64,000 bases of DNA from Atriophallophorus winterbourni (Eukaryota > Platyhelminthes > Trematoda > Plagiorchiida > Microphallidae): NCBI GenBank assembly GCA_013407085.1, contig JACCGJ010003415.1:22681-86680 (forward strand), written 5' to 3'. Numbering within the stretch: the stretch's first letter is position 1; each line of letters starts with the position of its first letter. The notes beneath the pieces were generated by a model. That model searched no databases and was not told the origin of the DNA. It worked only from the letters and a program-made list of their open reading frames with translations. This document shows, piece after piece, positions 10,642 through 21,499 of the stretch. A program made the position numbers and the translations under genes.

Positions 10642-11202
10642 CCGCCGCCAGCATATCCCACCCCATCGCCCCATTGCAAAATGTGAATTTTCCTGAGCAT
10701 ATAAATGGGGCTTCAAAACTACCAGAAGAATGCCGAATTCCAACATCGTATATGGACTTCATTCCGGAAAAGCAACACAGTTCATTCGTCACAAGTGTAT
10801 CCAGAGAGGAACAACTTCACGTGTTGTCAGCGAAACGAAACACTTCAGAACTTAATCAACAGCAGGTCAACATTAACGACAGAAATCCATTTTATCCTCC
10901 TACATACCAAACTATCAAGAACACCGCAGCATCAAACACAGCGTATAACCAGTGGGAGGTTGAAATAAATGCTGCACATCGGTATAAAATAACTGGTGTA
11001 TCAGAAACACCCCAACCGCATCTGCTGACCTACACAAATCTGGACGAAAGATCGGCGCATGATACCGCCCCCTATATTGTCTATAGGCCAACAAACAACT
11101 GGAATGACAATGTTTCAGATGTGAAGACTGGAGAAAATAGTTATCATTTGACCGAAGCACAAATATTTCCAACAGCCACTCTGGTCAAACCACAAACATT
11201 CG
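10642..11202 (+). CDS. Pax2/5/8-like: Pax2/5/8-type transcription factor, C-terminal exon
   Basis: This exon begins with CC, which completes an alanine codon from 4627 (phase 1), and ends in phase 1 at TTCG followed by GTGAGT. It encodes about 187 residues of low-complexity C-terminal region: ASISHPIAPLQNVN, then Asn/Thr/Pro-rich sequence and many Tyr residues (DRNPFYPPTYQ, YIVYRPTNN). No domain is recognisable. The region probably corresponds to the transactivation/inhibitory tail of the family, inferred from position. The alternative CAG acceptor a few bases downstream gives the wrong phase and an early stop. Confidence 0.85.
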
Positions 11203-11317
11203 GTGAGTTTTACTATTTTTATATATCTACTTACTATATATTACTGAGTAGTGTAGTATAAACAATAATCTTAATACACGTTAACCGCGTATAGTTAATC
11301 CCATGATTTTTTTCCAG

Positions 11318-11343
11318 ATTCATTGCAATACTACGACACATAG
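11318..11343 (+). CDS. Pax2/5/8-like: Pax2/5/8-type transcription factor, last coding exon
   Basis: A 26-nt terminal coding exon after TTTTTTTCCAG. AT completes an aspartate from 11202, then SLQYYDT and TAG. Phase and acceptor quality support it. Reading straight through the intron would instead add about 19 unrelated residues. No clear AATAAA was found within the following few hundred bases. Confidence 0.8.
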
Positions 11344-12344
11344 CTCAACGTCGATGAAAATTGAACAGGAAGAACTAGAAAGAAACCTCGGATCCGGGGT
11401 GCAGGTTTTGTTTTCTTACGCCCCAAACAACTAATGAGGGCATAACTTATTGATTTAGTTCATCATTTTAATTTAAAACATTCAAAAGAACTGCTCCATT
11501 TTTCTTCATTATGGTACTAACCAACCAAGCAAGTGAATCTCACGTAAATGCGACAGGTCCGTGTGCTTCAATACCCAATCAATGGAATTCTACGAATTAT
11601 AACGAACTATAATGAATAATTGTGCTAGGAATATGCCCAGCGAAAACCTATAATGTATGCAAACGAGATTCGTTAGGTATATTTTAGTTAAAGCGATGCA
11701 CTGACTACTACATTCTACTGATAGGATTTTAACCAGAAGACACGCTATTGGTCTACGACTCAAAATATGTGTAGGTGAACCGTTGTCATTAACGTTTATA
11801 TCACATGCGCACCCTCATTGAAGTATGCAAGTTAGAATTCTGTGATGATTGCAACTTAGTTTTAACATTTAATTAGGCAGAAACCATGAGGACATGGTGT
11901 GGTGTTACGAATCGTGTTATTCAAGTGGTTTCTCTGCCTGGTGGCTGAAAATGAACAAGTTAAAACGCAAGCTCAGCGAACACCAATCATTGAACAGCAT
12001 TTTCTTGAGTTACCATTAGTTACCTCAAAAGCAGAGGATCATATATTCGATTACGGTAAAAAGATAAAACGCTCAAATGACATTGCACGGATAGAAAACG
12101 CTGATGCATGACAGTGAAACGGGACGCTCGAAAAATCGTTCACAGTGATGCATCCGAACAACATTTCTCCCGAATGCACATGATGACATAGAAAATAGAT
12201 CAAACGCTCCAAAAAGATTGTCATTAAGGTCAACTGCCACTGAATGTGAATAATCCCAACGGCCGAATGCTCCAACCATAGCAACATGCATTTACAACTG
12301 CACGCAGTTTACATATTATCGTTTTAATTTATTTGACCTAATCA
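11344..12344. other. Pax 3' flank, no gene seen
   Basis: About 1 kb after the Pax stop codon. It may include the 3' UTR. Short open frames on both strands lack recognisable features. Confidence 0.6.
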
Positions 12345-12480
12345 TAAGACACCATTGTTTCTGTTGGCCTCCTTCAGTCGATGTCGACCATTGATGTACA
12401 TCATAAGCGCATGTCGGCTTCATAATCCACAGCGTTTCAAATTACTAAACATTCCGATTCGAGAGGAACAATCTCTCCCA
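12345..12480 (+). repeat. Dispersed repeat of unknown class
   Basis: GTTGGCCTCCTTCAGTCGAT, GATGTACATCA, CACATGTC or GCATGTCGGC, and AATCTCTCCCACAGC recur in the same order at 13280-13400. A weaker match lies near 9700-9880 and a short one near 23590-23640. Ends and class cannot be fixed. Confidence 0.55.
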
Positions 12481-12837
12481 CAGCGCTCACAATGATAGCA
12501 GATCAGTGGGATTCAAGTTCTATAACTTCCCAATAATACAAAATATATTTGGAAGGTGATTCATTTGCATTGACCGTGCACCAACGGAGATTGTGCGTAT
12601 AAGATCGTTTTGTTTAGATAATCAACTACAGTTGGATGTGATCAATGGGAACGAACATCTGCGAGGTGCATTTGGCGCGGTAGGGGACTGTGTTTGAGAA
12701 AGTTTACCCTATTGTGGACTGCAAAACGCGATACACTTATTGAAAGACTGCCTCTTAACCGCCCCGTGGTTAAGCCTCATATAGCATTGCAATATCTACA
12801 TCTTCGTTCTACAGTAATATTAGGTACAGTGAGACTT

Positions 12838-13070
12838 AAAACAGTGGTAAACAAAGTTATACTTGGTCATCCATAAGCGCCGAGAACTCTGGACCTTGAA
12901 TCACACTATGTGATAGAATTTAGACACCGGGATTCTTTGGAAAAAAACCTTATTTACCATTGACTTTCAAGTATAAGTTTAGTTTACTGCTTCATCGCTG
13001 GTTCATGGATCACTAAACGTGTTGTCTGTACCTCCTAACAGAACGTAAGCTTACTGTTTCCTGGCAACAC
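12838..13070 (+). repeat. Degenerate hammerhead repeat B copies
   Basis: AACAGTGGTAAACAAAGTTA (reverse orientation) is followed by TGGTCATCCATAAGCGCC and then forward blocks ATTTACCATTGA and CTTACTGTTTCCTGGCAAC, the last aligning with the stem I/core region CTTACTGTCTCCTGATAAC of the copy at 2729. The core is destroyed. Confidence 0.5.
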
Positions 13071-13279
13071 AGCGGACTCAACTTATGACAGATTAACATT
13101 GGTTTAAAAATGCGAACTAAGTTAAACCAACAACACTCTAGCAGCTTACAGATAAAAGTTCTTCGCAGGCCTACCATTACAAAAATTAGACACATGGCAT
13201 GGGAATCCGTATGAGACGAAAGTTGGAACTGTCTTCCCTTCAGGTACTGTGCCCAGGTGACTGAGGAGCCATATAACAA

Positions 13280-13400
13280 GCTTCCAGCTTTGTTTTTGTT
13301 GGCCTCCTTCAGTCGATGTTGGCCATGGATGTACATCACAAGCACATGTCCATTTCAAGCTCCACAGCAGTCAGATGCACGAGGACTAATCTCTCCCACA
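13280..13400 (+). repeat. Second copy of the dispersed repeat
   Basis: Repeats GTTGGCCTCCTTCAGTCGAT, GATGTACATCACAAGC, ACATGTCCATT and AATCTCTCCCACAGCG in the order seen at 12345. The two copies are about 940 bp apart in the same orientation. Confidence 0.55.
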
Positions 13401-13697
13401 GCGGGAGTGCCGAGTAATTTGAATTGAAAACAACTATCTGTATAATACCGAAGGCCGATAAGCGATTGTACATGAAAAAATACCAAGCACTCATAAGTAC
13501 ACAACCCATCACAAAACTCTGATGGTACAAAATCCGCACCCCAATATATGCAATACATTAGGTATGTTCAAAATACAAAGAGTTCAGACAAAACCTCACT
13601 TCAAACGGACTCAGCAAACAAGACATCGGTATAACCGTTATCGCCTAACTAAAGTAACTGAACATAAAGGACAAGATAATGTTTTCCATTGTGGATT

Positions 13698-13945
13698 ATG
13701 CATGAAATCACAAGTCTGATCCAGCCAAACTACCGCAGTCATAGACTGCACATGGGCTAAGATTGTGGAATATAGGATAAATGATTACAATTTTCAAATG
13801 AAGACGTCTTGTGATATTAATCCGATGTATGTATGTATGAAAGCACAAGCTTGATCCAGGCAAAGTGCCGCACAGTCACGGAGTGCACGTGCGCTAAGAT
13901 ACAGTCAGGTTGCCAAGGCCTAGATAGATATGATAAATAGAGGAT
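13698..13945 (-). repeat. SINE-like element, two partial copies
   Basis: Two reverse copies of the CATA-tailed repeat: 13700-13766 (weak) and 13826-13945 (TGTATGTATG tail, then GAAAGCACAAGC, AAAGTGCCGCACAGTC, TGCACGTGCGCTAAGATAC). Both keep the tail-proximal hairpin region. The reference copy is at 18691-18933. Confidence 0.75.
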
Positions 13946-14518
13946 ACAGAGAATAGACGAGTAGTAACTTCTGGATGAAGCATCGCTTTCAACCAACCGA
14001 ACACATGTACCATCAACGGTGACAATATAAATGTAGTCACGTTGAGCATGGGTTGATAATTAAAAATGCGCAACCAAACTAAGAGATAGGGCAAAATGAA
14101 AAGGCCATGCTTTATATGAAACCAAAAGCATGCATTATCGTGAAATCGAATAGATCCCTGGGCTTAAATCCGCGGAATGGAGAAAGCATGCAGAATAGAC
14201 AGATGAAAGAACGAGGAAAAAACTTGGTCAAATAGCGATAAAACCGGGTACAGGTCGACAATCGAATTATGAATAGTAAACCGCCAGCGAGAGCGACAAG
14301 TAATGATGTGGTGATCAGCAAGATGGATGGTTCAGACTGTTTGCTGGTAGATTCTAAACTAAGTTTGCAAGCAAATCACATCATTCATTGCAAAGAGAAC
14401 GGCAAACATCTCGTAGCAAGACATGTGTGTGCAGATGCGGTGGCATCTCTATTAGCATTAGCGTACTGCTATAGGTGGGATTAGGCGAACACGGATAAAA
14501 TTATGTTTTACAATGCGC

Positions 14519-14797
14519 TGATGTGCAATCGTGCGTATTTCTGTGATGTGTGGTTAACATCGTGCTCAATTGATTGGCCACCGGCAGCGAGTTTCATGCT
14601 GAAACACGCCGGGGTCTCACTACCATTTCTATTTCTTTTGTCATATCTGTCTACGCCTGGGCAACCTGGCAGTATCTAATCATCATCATGAAGCACAAGT
14701 CTGGAGCCAGACAAAGTGCCAAGGATAGTATCTCAGCCCACGTGCAGTCTCTGACTGTGCGACAGTTTGCCTAAATCACACTTGTGCCTTCATAAAA
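14519..14797 (+). repeat. SINE-like element with a reversed internal piece
   Basis: Starts with GATGTGCAATCGTGC and ends near CTTGTGCCTTCATA. Between about 14683 and 14733 a short stretch in the opposite sense (GAAGCACAAGTCTGGAGCCA) interrupts it, as if a second small copy had inserted or an inversion had occurred. Confidence 0.7.
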
Positions 14798-14849
14798 TAC
14801 CATACAGCGTGAAGCAATTATATTGTGGATGTGTGAAGTGTAGCGACGA

Positions 14850-14965
14850 GTGTTGTTCACCAGATTTTGCGGGAAATGTGCAGAACACTACCCTCCGAGG
14901 CCATATGCGAGCTTGAAGTGTCGAAAAGGACAACACCATTCGCAAACATGCAATGCTTCGGATTT
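14850..14965 (+). pseudogene. Retrotransposon Gag zinc-knuckle relic
   Basis: The + frame contains CGKCAEHYPPRP and LKCRKGQHHSQTC, the cysteine/histidine pattern of Ty3/gypsy Gag-Pol junctions in flatworms. A position normally holding a knuckle cysteine in the first unit is Tyr. No Gag body or protease follows, so this is a small fragment. Host function is possible but unsupported. Confidence 0.45.
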
Positions 14966-16016
14966 CGGAAGAACGTTCAAGGGATGCCATCCTAGGAAAC
15001 GCAAAGAGATGGAGAACCACAGCCACTATCGAAACCTGCATAATTAATCAAGGTTTGTTAAACGAGCACTGCTTGATTAGCGCTTGAAGTGAAACGGTTG
15101 GCAGGAGATCAATCAACAAGTCAGATCGATGTGACAACCGGAACAAGCATGGTTTAGCTCAGTGTAGCGGTTACTTGAGTTATCTACATAAAATAGGCGT
15201 GTGCTTTGCTCTTTTTGGTGCGTAGTAGACGCGTTGGTGAACGTGATTAGTGCAGGGCAGTTTGACCTCATGGATGAATCGGAAACGAAGGGAGGTTGAC
15301 ATCGTTAATGTCGCTTATCGAGAGGCCTCGAAGACTGTGAAAAAAGCGTAATGTATGTTGGGACAGGGAACGCGACTTGGCCTGGATTAACCGCTCTAAA
15401 ATAAGGGATGCGAGAAAGCGAACGAAGGCGTAGAAAACCGAACCATGAGGAAAACGTTTGGTTCTCATCAAGCCGCTGGGACCCGGTATTCACCTTCAAT
15501 TATTTACCCCGGAACTATAAAAGTAGTCATTTTGCTCAATGTACAAGAAGCAAGGCTGTCTCTCGTACTCTTGATTGGACGCATTTGAGTATCATGGCCT
15601 ATCACATTAGCCAAATGTACAACAATAGAAAAGACCGAGTGATAGACTCCTCGGAAGAAGAACGTTTTAACGAACTCTGTGAAACCTCAAGTAGGAAAAC
15701 AATTTACGGAAATTAGTCAACTAAATTAGGGAGACCGCACTCGCCCGATGTTACTAGCAAGAGAAGGTTATTGATCGTACACAAGAATAAAGTTTAGACA
15801 AGATTTTTCACAAATCCAAAGCATAACAAAAACAGAGCTTACAAAAATAAATCTATCCTATGATGGATATTCGGAATCAAAAGAAAATTTACACGTGGAA
15901 ATCAGATTGACAGATCGCGGGTAACGGAAAGAGAAGTGGATTTGAATAAAAAAACTAAAACTATTCACGAGTTCAAACAAAATCGACCAGAGTGTGCCGA
16001 GGAAAGACGGTGGGGT
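14966..16016. other. Intergenic, 3' flank of the carrier gene
   Basis: No gene, RNA or repeat recognised. The + frame 15408-15716 (102 codons) has no family resemblance and is probably chance. Any minus-strand 3' UTR of the carrier gene would lie here. Confidence 0.55.
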
Positions 16017-16219
16017 TCACGGAACGCGGTTGTATTCGGATCGATGAAGCCAGTGGAGAAAGTGCTGGAGTTGATGAAACACAGTGAAGCTGATCCCGGA
16101 AGCGATGGGGCCCTTGATCCAATTCATCGTGACGCCTTTGTACAGTCCATGGAACAAACCCTCGGTCGAGTACACGATGAGTAACGTGCGTCGGATGCTT
16201 TTCAAATATTCCGGATGAC
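16017..16219 (-). CDS. SLC25A42-like: Mitochondrial carrier (SLC25A42-like), last exon
   Basis: This exon encodes the end of the third carrier repeat: [43 protein letters not shown], then a short tail and stop. The last block matches the SLC25A42 signature MNW(V/I)KGPIA-GISF. The acceptor on minus reads TTACTCCAAG, and the exon starts with GT, which completes a glycine from 22803. Members transport CoA and adenosine 3',5'-diphosphate across the inner mitochondrial membrane. SLC25A16/Leu5 relatives are the alternative, but this final helix favours SLC25A42. Confidence 0.92.
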
Positions 16220-16611
16220 CTTGGAGTAAAACAAATGGAGATGGGGGATGATAGTAGACGGATGTGCATGACGGTAACATTATACTATAATGGGTGCCAT
16301 TAGCAACGAGCTGCAACCCAACGTAGGTGGCAACTTGTTTGCATACAAAGCGTTCACGAAATTCTGGCTAGGCCTTGGCAACGGTCCACCTCTCAGTGGT
16401 CGGAAATATTGCGCAAGGGTTATGCGTTTATAACATTGTGACAAGCGACTGAGAGCATGTCCGGGCCATCTGTCGGACAGAGGTGCACAATACTCATAAG
16501 CCAGATGGTTGTGCCATGCTGCCGGAAATACTGTACGGGCGCAAAGATACTGACAAATTGAGTCATATCGATTGATATCACGGAGATAGGTTAATGAATG
16601 GTTAATTGCGA

Positions 16612-17230
16612 TCGGTCAAACGGTCGACCACAATGGTGATGGTTGGGGGTTCAAGTCCCAACCGAAGTGAAGGATACGTACTTTACTTTTTACTTTTGTG
16701 CGGCTGGCTCCACAGGTGGATTAGCCGGCTTCATTGATGTCTCGGATTGAGACATCACCATGAAGTTTCTTGGGGATAGTGTACAAGTGATGTCCCCAGC
16801 ACCACTTGGTGTTTGTTAGAGTACACCTCTCTAGCCTTTGCACAGCCAAGTGCAACCTACAAGACAGCAGGGAGTTGGCAGATAAACGCGCTGTGCGCCA
16901 GTTATCTACCTACGGGGCTTCTCTCCGGATTTTTCCTCGGGGTTTTCTCCCGAAGCCTTTCCCGCAATCGGGTGACCCACAAGTCAGTGGGGGTTTGGAG
17001 TCAGGGTTTTCCTTCCCCTAGATCGATTGCCAGTTGCTGACGAGCTCCATCTGCCCGGAACAAACTGGTGTTAAGGCGCCAGTCACCCGCCTTCGCCCCT
17101 TCTCCTGTCAGTAAGAGCAGTTCCGCGGGGCTTGTGAAAGCCACTCGTGCAGGCCAGGAGTTGGACTTGGTTGTCAGAGGCTATTTGAGACGCACGCCAC
17201 GTGGGAGCATTTTATAGATAGTAGGTGGCT
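16612..17230 (+). repeat. tRNA-derived SINE head with following unclassified body
   Basis: GGTCAAACGGTCGACC resembles a tRNA D-arm (A-box region). TTGGG, GGTTCAAGT, CCCAA (16646-16666) forms a perfect T-arm with a canonical B box GGTTCAAGTCC. The body to about 17230 is GC-rich with no known match; the 3' end is uncertain. It sits in the carrier's last intron. A functional tRNA is unlikely because no acceptor stem is apparent. Confidence 0.55.
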
Positions 17231-17261
17231 CATTCCTACTACCACCCCCGGCTGTGACAAC

Positions 17262-17332
17262 CTTTGTATGTATGAAAGGACGAGCCTGATCCTGGCAAAG
17301 TGCCTCACAGTCAGAGACTGCACGTGGGCGAT
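17262..17332 (-). repeat. SINE-like element, short reverse copy
   Basis: TGTATGTATGAAAGGACG, GCCTGATCCTGGCAAAGTG and TCAGAGACTGCACGTGGGC: only the tail-proximal 70 bp, as expected after 5' truncation. Confidence 0.8.
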
Positions 17333-17789
17333 ATTACTGCTGATGCATTCAAATAAAAGCAAAACTCGAGTCAAGTGTTTCTATTATGGACTGCTGCGAT
17401 CAACTTTGTGAATATTTCGACGAGCTTGGCACAGATGAGTGGTCGTAATTAAATATAATCGAAAATCGAGCAGCCTAATCTAGTAAATTGTTGTAAGGTT
17501 GCGTAGACATCTAATACAAATTTACGTCATAAGCATTAGTGACAGCACTAAAGCGAGTGCTTAAATGCCATACAACCATGACAAAAGCAAAGCTTCAAAA
17601 GATTGAGGAGGGCGGGAATTAAACGGTTACCGAATCTATAGAAGGGTAAGCACAAACAACATGGGCGGTGCCTCGAATCAAGCACGTATTCGATCAAGTG
17701 TTGCGTAAATAAGTAGAGCGACACCAGCATGACAGCTTTCTTGTGGCTTTCACTGCCAGGCATCGTAACAAGCATTCTCCACTACGCCA

Positions 17790-17968
17790 ATGATGTGCAC
17801 TACTTTTGTGCTCTACAGCTAACACCGTGATAAATTGATTGGCAGTGAGGTGAATACTGAGACACACTGGAGACATGTCTATTTGTATTTTCATTCTCAT
17901 ATCTGTCTAGACCTGGGCAACCTGACAGTATCTTAGCCCACGGATGTGCAATCGTGCAGCATTTCAAG
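17790..17968 (+). repeat. SINE-like element, forward copy joined to a second head
   Basis: CTCTACAGCTAACACCGTG to CCTGGGCAACCTGACAGTAT is followed directly by GATGTGCAATCGTGCAGCAT, the head of another copy. That head abuts the CR1 tail repeat CAAGATTCAAG at 17968. Confidence 0.7.
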
Positions 17969-19100
17969 ATTCAAGAATTTATGGTATAAAAAAGCTCGTA
18001 GCTGTACAACACCACAGGATATTCGTATAAGGACAATAAATATATATACAAAAATAAATTGAGTCATTAGGAAGATCGACAGTTTTGTAGTTACAAAAAT
18101 GTCATGTATTGTCGCTGTATGATGAAAAAATTATTCGTTTGGAAAAAGATCATGTTATATAAACGGGATGTAGGGTGGAATTACTACGCATAAATATATC
18201 CAATTTGTTCCTGAAAATCCTTTCACTAGATGATTGGACAACATCTGACGGTAGGGAGTTCCATAAGAAACAAACGCGCACCGAATAGAAGAACCGACGG
18301 GAGTTCCGGTGGGAATGTGGAATATCAAATGCCAATGGGTGAGTACGTGTGACATGGCTTGACCGGAGGCGAAATAGATGCCTCAGAGGGTGCGCCTTGG
18401 CGTTCATTATTTTGTAGGTTAGTATTAGATCGAATCGAACCCTTCTGCGAAGCAGTGTATCCAAATTAAGCTGCTCAAGTCGATTCTCATATGGTAGTTT
18501 GCGGAGGCAGCCAACCATTTTGGTTGCTCTGTGATAAATCCTCTCGAGCAGCTTGATGTCCTTTGTAGCCACGGTGACCAAGCTTGCACTGAGTAATCCA
18601 TCACCGGGTTAATATACGTATTTATGAGCATGGGGAATGATTCACGGGAAAAATGTCCGAAAATCCGCCGAAGCACACCTAGCATGCGGCACGGATGTGC
18701 ACTCGTGCAGCATTTCTGTGCTGTGCGGCTAACATCGTGCTAAATTGATTGGCCAACGGTAGTGAGCTGCATGCGAGTACACGCTGGAGTCTCACTACCA
18801 TTTCTATTTACCCCCTCATATCTGTCTAGCCTGGGCAACCTGACAGTATCTTAGCCCACGTGCAGTCTCTGACTGTGCGGCACTTTGCCTGGATCAGGCT
18901 TGTGCTTTCATACATACATACATACATGCATACAGCATGCGGCTAGCTCGGTTGTACACTGTTTTGCATTTCATGCTATTCTTAAGACTTCCACTAATCC
19001 ATACGCCAAGGTCTTTTTCTTTGGTTGTCCATTCCACATGTTTTGATCCAAGGTTGTATGAGAATGGGAAATCTTTGCCTATTTGCAACATTTTACACTT
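17968..19100 (-). mobile_element. CR1-like LINE copy 1: reverse transcriptase C-terminus and tail
   Basis: Minus-strand 3' part of an ORF2. Residues KDLGVWISGSLKNSMKC lie near 19000. After a SINE insertion come VLRRIFGHFSRESF and INPVMDYSVQAWSPW (18425-18685). A one-base frame change follows, then YHRATKMVGCLRKLPYENRL, SYGTPYRQM and NSLPSDVVQS to the stop at 18150. The tail near 17968-18000 has CAAGATTCAAGAATTTATGG, matching other CR1 ends here. The catalytic RT core is missing between this part and the endonuclease at 19495. Confidence 0.85.
18691..18933 (+). repeat. Full-length SINE-like element with 10-bp target duplication
   Basis: This 243-bp insertion is flanked by AGCATGCGGC at 18681-18690 and 18934-18943. 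It starts ACGGATGTGCACTCGTGC and ends in a CATA-repeat tail. Near the tail are two hairpins: GTGCAGTC/TCT/GACTGTGC at 18860-18878 (8 bp, two GU pairs) and GCCTG/GAT/CAGGC at 18887-18899. It interrupts the CR1 ORF2 between SRML and LGVLRRI. Truncated copies all keep the CATA end, so that end is 3'. No convincing tRNA A/B boxes were found. Its LINE partner is unknown. Confidence 0.88.
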
Positions 19101-19494
19101 TCGGAAGTTGAATGGAAGCTTGTTTCACTCCGACTAGCTGTTCAATATATCCAAATCGCTTTGTAACGCAAACAGTCCAAGCTTGACGTGATTCGCATCC
19201 AAAGTTTAATATCAATTCGCGAACGTTTGCCCAGGTCGAATCAGTTCTGGCAACCCTGTGAATAGCCCATTCAAAATTTCCATTTGTTAACCATTTTCTA
19301 GTCCGAATTATGTTTCGGGCAATATTTAGAATTGAAATGCAGCATGTTGATGATGTAATCTGTCAGGGTTGTGCAATGCGATTCCGGATCACTGAAATTT
19401 ATATTATGTTCATTGAAAGCTACCATTGTTTCCATCAAACTATGTAATCCACTTTTCTATTTCGGTTTGTTTGCTTGACAATTCTATTGGCGTT

Positions 19495-20526
19495 TCACAC
19501 GTATTGAAATAGCAGAACGATGTGGTCGCTTCGACCCAGCGGAGGGTGATACTGAACATTTTCAACGGCTGTGGCTTCGGAGGTTAAAACTAGGTCTAGA
19601 ACAGAAGTCTGTTGGAAATTTCGTTGTCGTGTATAATCGAAAACCTGATTATACAAGGCGATGTAATCGAACAGTTCGCGAAATTTGTAGTCTAGTGATA
19701 GGGGTGGATGATCTACTCGGTTATATAGTGGAGGCAGATTGAAGTCTCCCATAATCAGCAATTGCGAATTGCGCTGTTTTCCGGCGTACTGCATTGCTTT
19801 CAAGAGTTTTTCGTTATATGCATCCAATGATGATGGTGAACGGTAAACTACACCAACGATACAACTGTCGCCTGATTCGCGCTTCAAGTTGCACCATATA
19901 CTGTCTTCCAGATCGAGTTCAGTGTCTGTAACTACCGTACAGTATAAACGTTCATGGTGGTAAACAGCTACTCCACCACCTGTTCTTAAGCGGTCTCTCC
20001 GAAACAGGGTCATGTTTGGAATAGAGAGCTCGCTATCGGTCACGTGAGGTTGGAACCATGTCTCAGTTATTGCTATGATGTCGAGTGAGTGCTGATTGCA
20101 GAGATCCTTCAGTTCAGCTTGTTTGTTTAACAGGCATTGTGCGTTTGTATATAGGCAATTGATTGTGGTTTTCGTATACAGTGATGGAGCTGAAAGCTCG
20201 TCTATTAGTCCGACCCTTCGAGAGTCGGACATCGGTCGTTTTTTTGGGATTGCTACAGTGTTTCTAATCGGAGTCTCGTCTGATTGTAAAAGCCGTGGTT
20301 CGTTAGAAGGCGAAGAAAGTCTGTGATCACTCATTCTGACATCCTTCGGGAGATTCCTATGGTTAGCTTTCCAGTTAGCCCTAATTGATTCCATCATACC
20401 TTTCGTTAAAAATGTTACTTTCAGAGGTTTTGGCCCGTCACCTTTATAGTTTGGTGACCGAGGTATTCTAAAAGTGTCCACCACCACTGACTCGTGAGCT
20501 CCGATGATGTCGGCAACGTAGAGCAA
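19495..20526 (-). CDS. CR1-like LINE copy 1: apurinic-type endonuclease domain
   Basis: The open frame of 343 codons begins in a basic linker (PLKVTFL, FRIPRSPNYKGDGPKP) and continues into an endonuclease of the APE type with all expected motifs: Asn128 (TNAQ), Glu155 (TETW), GGGVAVY at 183-189, YRSP at 228-231, GDFN at 260-263, LDLVLTS near 310 and SDH at 333-335. It would nick target DNA for target-primed reverse transcription. The frame is unusually intact, but the RT domain is deleted downstream and the upstream frame is shifted, so the element cannot move alone. It lies within the carrier's intron on the same strand. Confidence 0.93.
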   Translation of the reverse strand: MLYVADIIGAHESVVVDTFRIPRSPNYKGDGPKPLKVTFLTKGMMESIRANWKANHRNLPKDVRMSDHRLSSPSNEPRLLQSDETPIRNTVAIPKKRPMSDSRRVGLIDELSAPSLYTKTTINCLYTNAQCLLNKQAELKDLCNQHSLDIIAITETWFQPHVTDSELSIPNMTLFRRDRLRTGGGVAVYHHERLYCTVVTDTELDLEDSIWCNLKRESGDSCIVGVVYRSPSSLDAYNEKLLKAMQYAGKQRNSQLLIMGDFNLPPLYNRVDHPPLSLDYKFRELFDYIALYNQVFDYTRQRNFQQTSVLDLVLTSEATAVENVQYHPPLGRSDHIVLLFQYV

Positions 20527-20610
20527 CTGTTTATAATCGTGGTGCTGTATTTCACTTCCCGAAGCAGTGTTAGTGTTTCGGGAACACCAAGAAGAACAAC
20601 ACTGCGTTGG

Positions 20611-21499
20611 TCAGATTTGTTCGCAGTTTAAATTTCCTTTCCTCTCCCACCACGGAATATCCGCATGTATGCGACATTTAGTATGTGAACATGTACGGAG
20701 CAAATAAGAGTTTAGAAGAACGTCTTCCATCTCTTTTTGGCTTTTGAAAGTTATTCTCAATAAACGTGGTTCGTCGAGATGAGGAGAATTGGGGTGCCGA
20801 CTTAGGCGGGTTATTGAATCGGGCAGTATCGAGCTCATATCCATCATTGAACACAGCTGGTACCATTGTTCAATGTCGTGAGTTCTTTTACTCGAGAAAA
20901 GTGTCCCTGATGTCTCCGGTACATTGGTGCAAATTACACTGAGATTCATCAAAGTTTTCTTTCGTTTCAGTATTAGTTTTTGAAGTAGGGGAATTCTGCT
21001 GGTGGACAGTCAGTACAGGCCCCTTCGACTTTCTAATGTTACTAACATCTGAGTGGCAGCTAGCTTTTGCATCACCAAACTGTTCAGCCTTCCGCAAATT
21101 CTCTTTAATTAACGGCACAACTTGTGGAGTTACGGGATGTAGCGTTGGGTTAATATTGCTTTCATTTTTCAGTGAGTTATTCTAGGCAAATACTAATGAA
21201 TTCAATGTTTCCTCGAATTTTTGGGAACAGTTCTCTAAGTATTTGACGCGATTCTCTAGATCTCCTGGTTGTGATACATTGGTCCCAGCGCCGTTTAACG
21301 GCTTTGCTCTACAGACGCTGCACACATAACATACACTTGGAATTTCAGGATTATTAATAATGACTACTGCCTCGATAGTCAAAAGTTTATCGCAATTAGT
21401 GTGGATCTTAGTAGAGCACATATAACACATGACTACTTTCGATTTCACACTTAACCCCTTTCTGCAAATTTGACACGTAGTTTTCGTAGGTCTAGACAT
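20611..21499 (-). CDS. CR1-like LINE copy 1: ORF1 region with PHD-like zinc finger
   Basis: The segment 21182-21499 starts MSRPTKTTCQICRKGLSVKS and has Cys pairs with His/Cys (CYMC, HTNC, CYVCSVC), a C4HC3/PHD-like finger of the sort found in CR1 ORF1 proteins, then a heptad-like stretch (ENRVKYLENCSQKFEETL). Two further frames (20888-21118 and 20611-20952) contain SVICTNVPE, EPRLLRITFKSQKEMED and VPWWERKGNLN, resembling an RRM-like nucleic-acid-binding unit. Frames are broken near 21180, 20950 and 20600. The same order appears on + at 44019-45170. Confidence 0.8.

Noticed and set aside
15408..15716. 102-codon + frame as a gene
   Set aside because: No family resemblance, no splice support; composition looks like chance.
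16646..16666. Functional tRNA gene
   Set aside because: The T-arm and B box are good, but no acceptor stem or anticodon arm can be paired; a SINE head is more likely.
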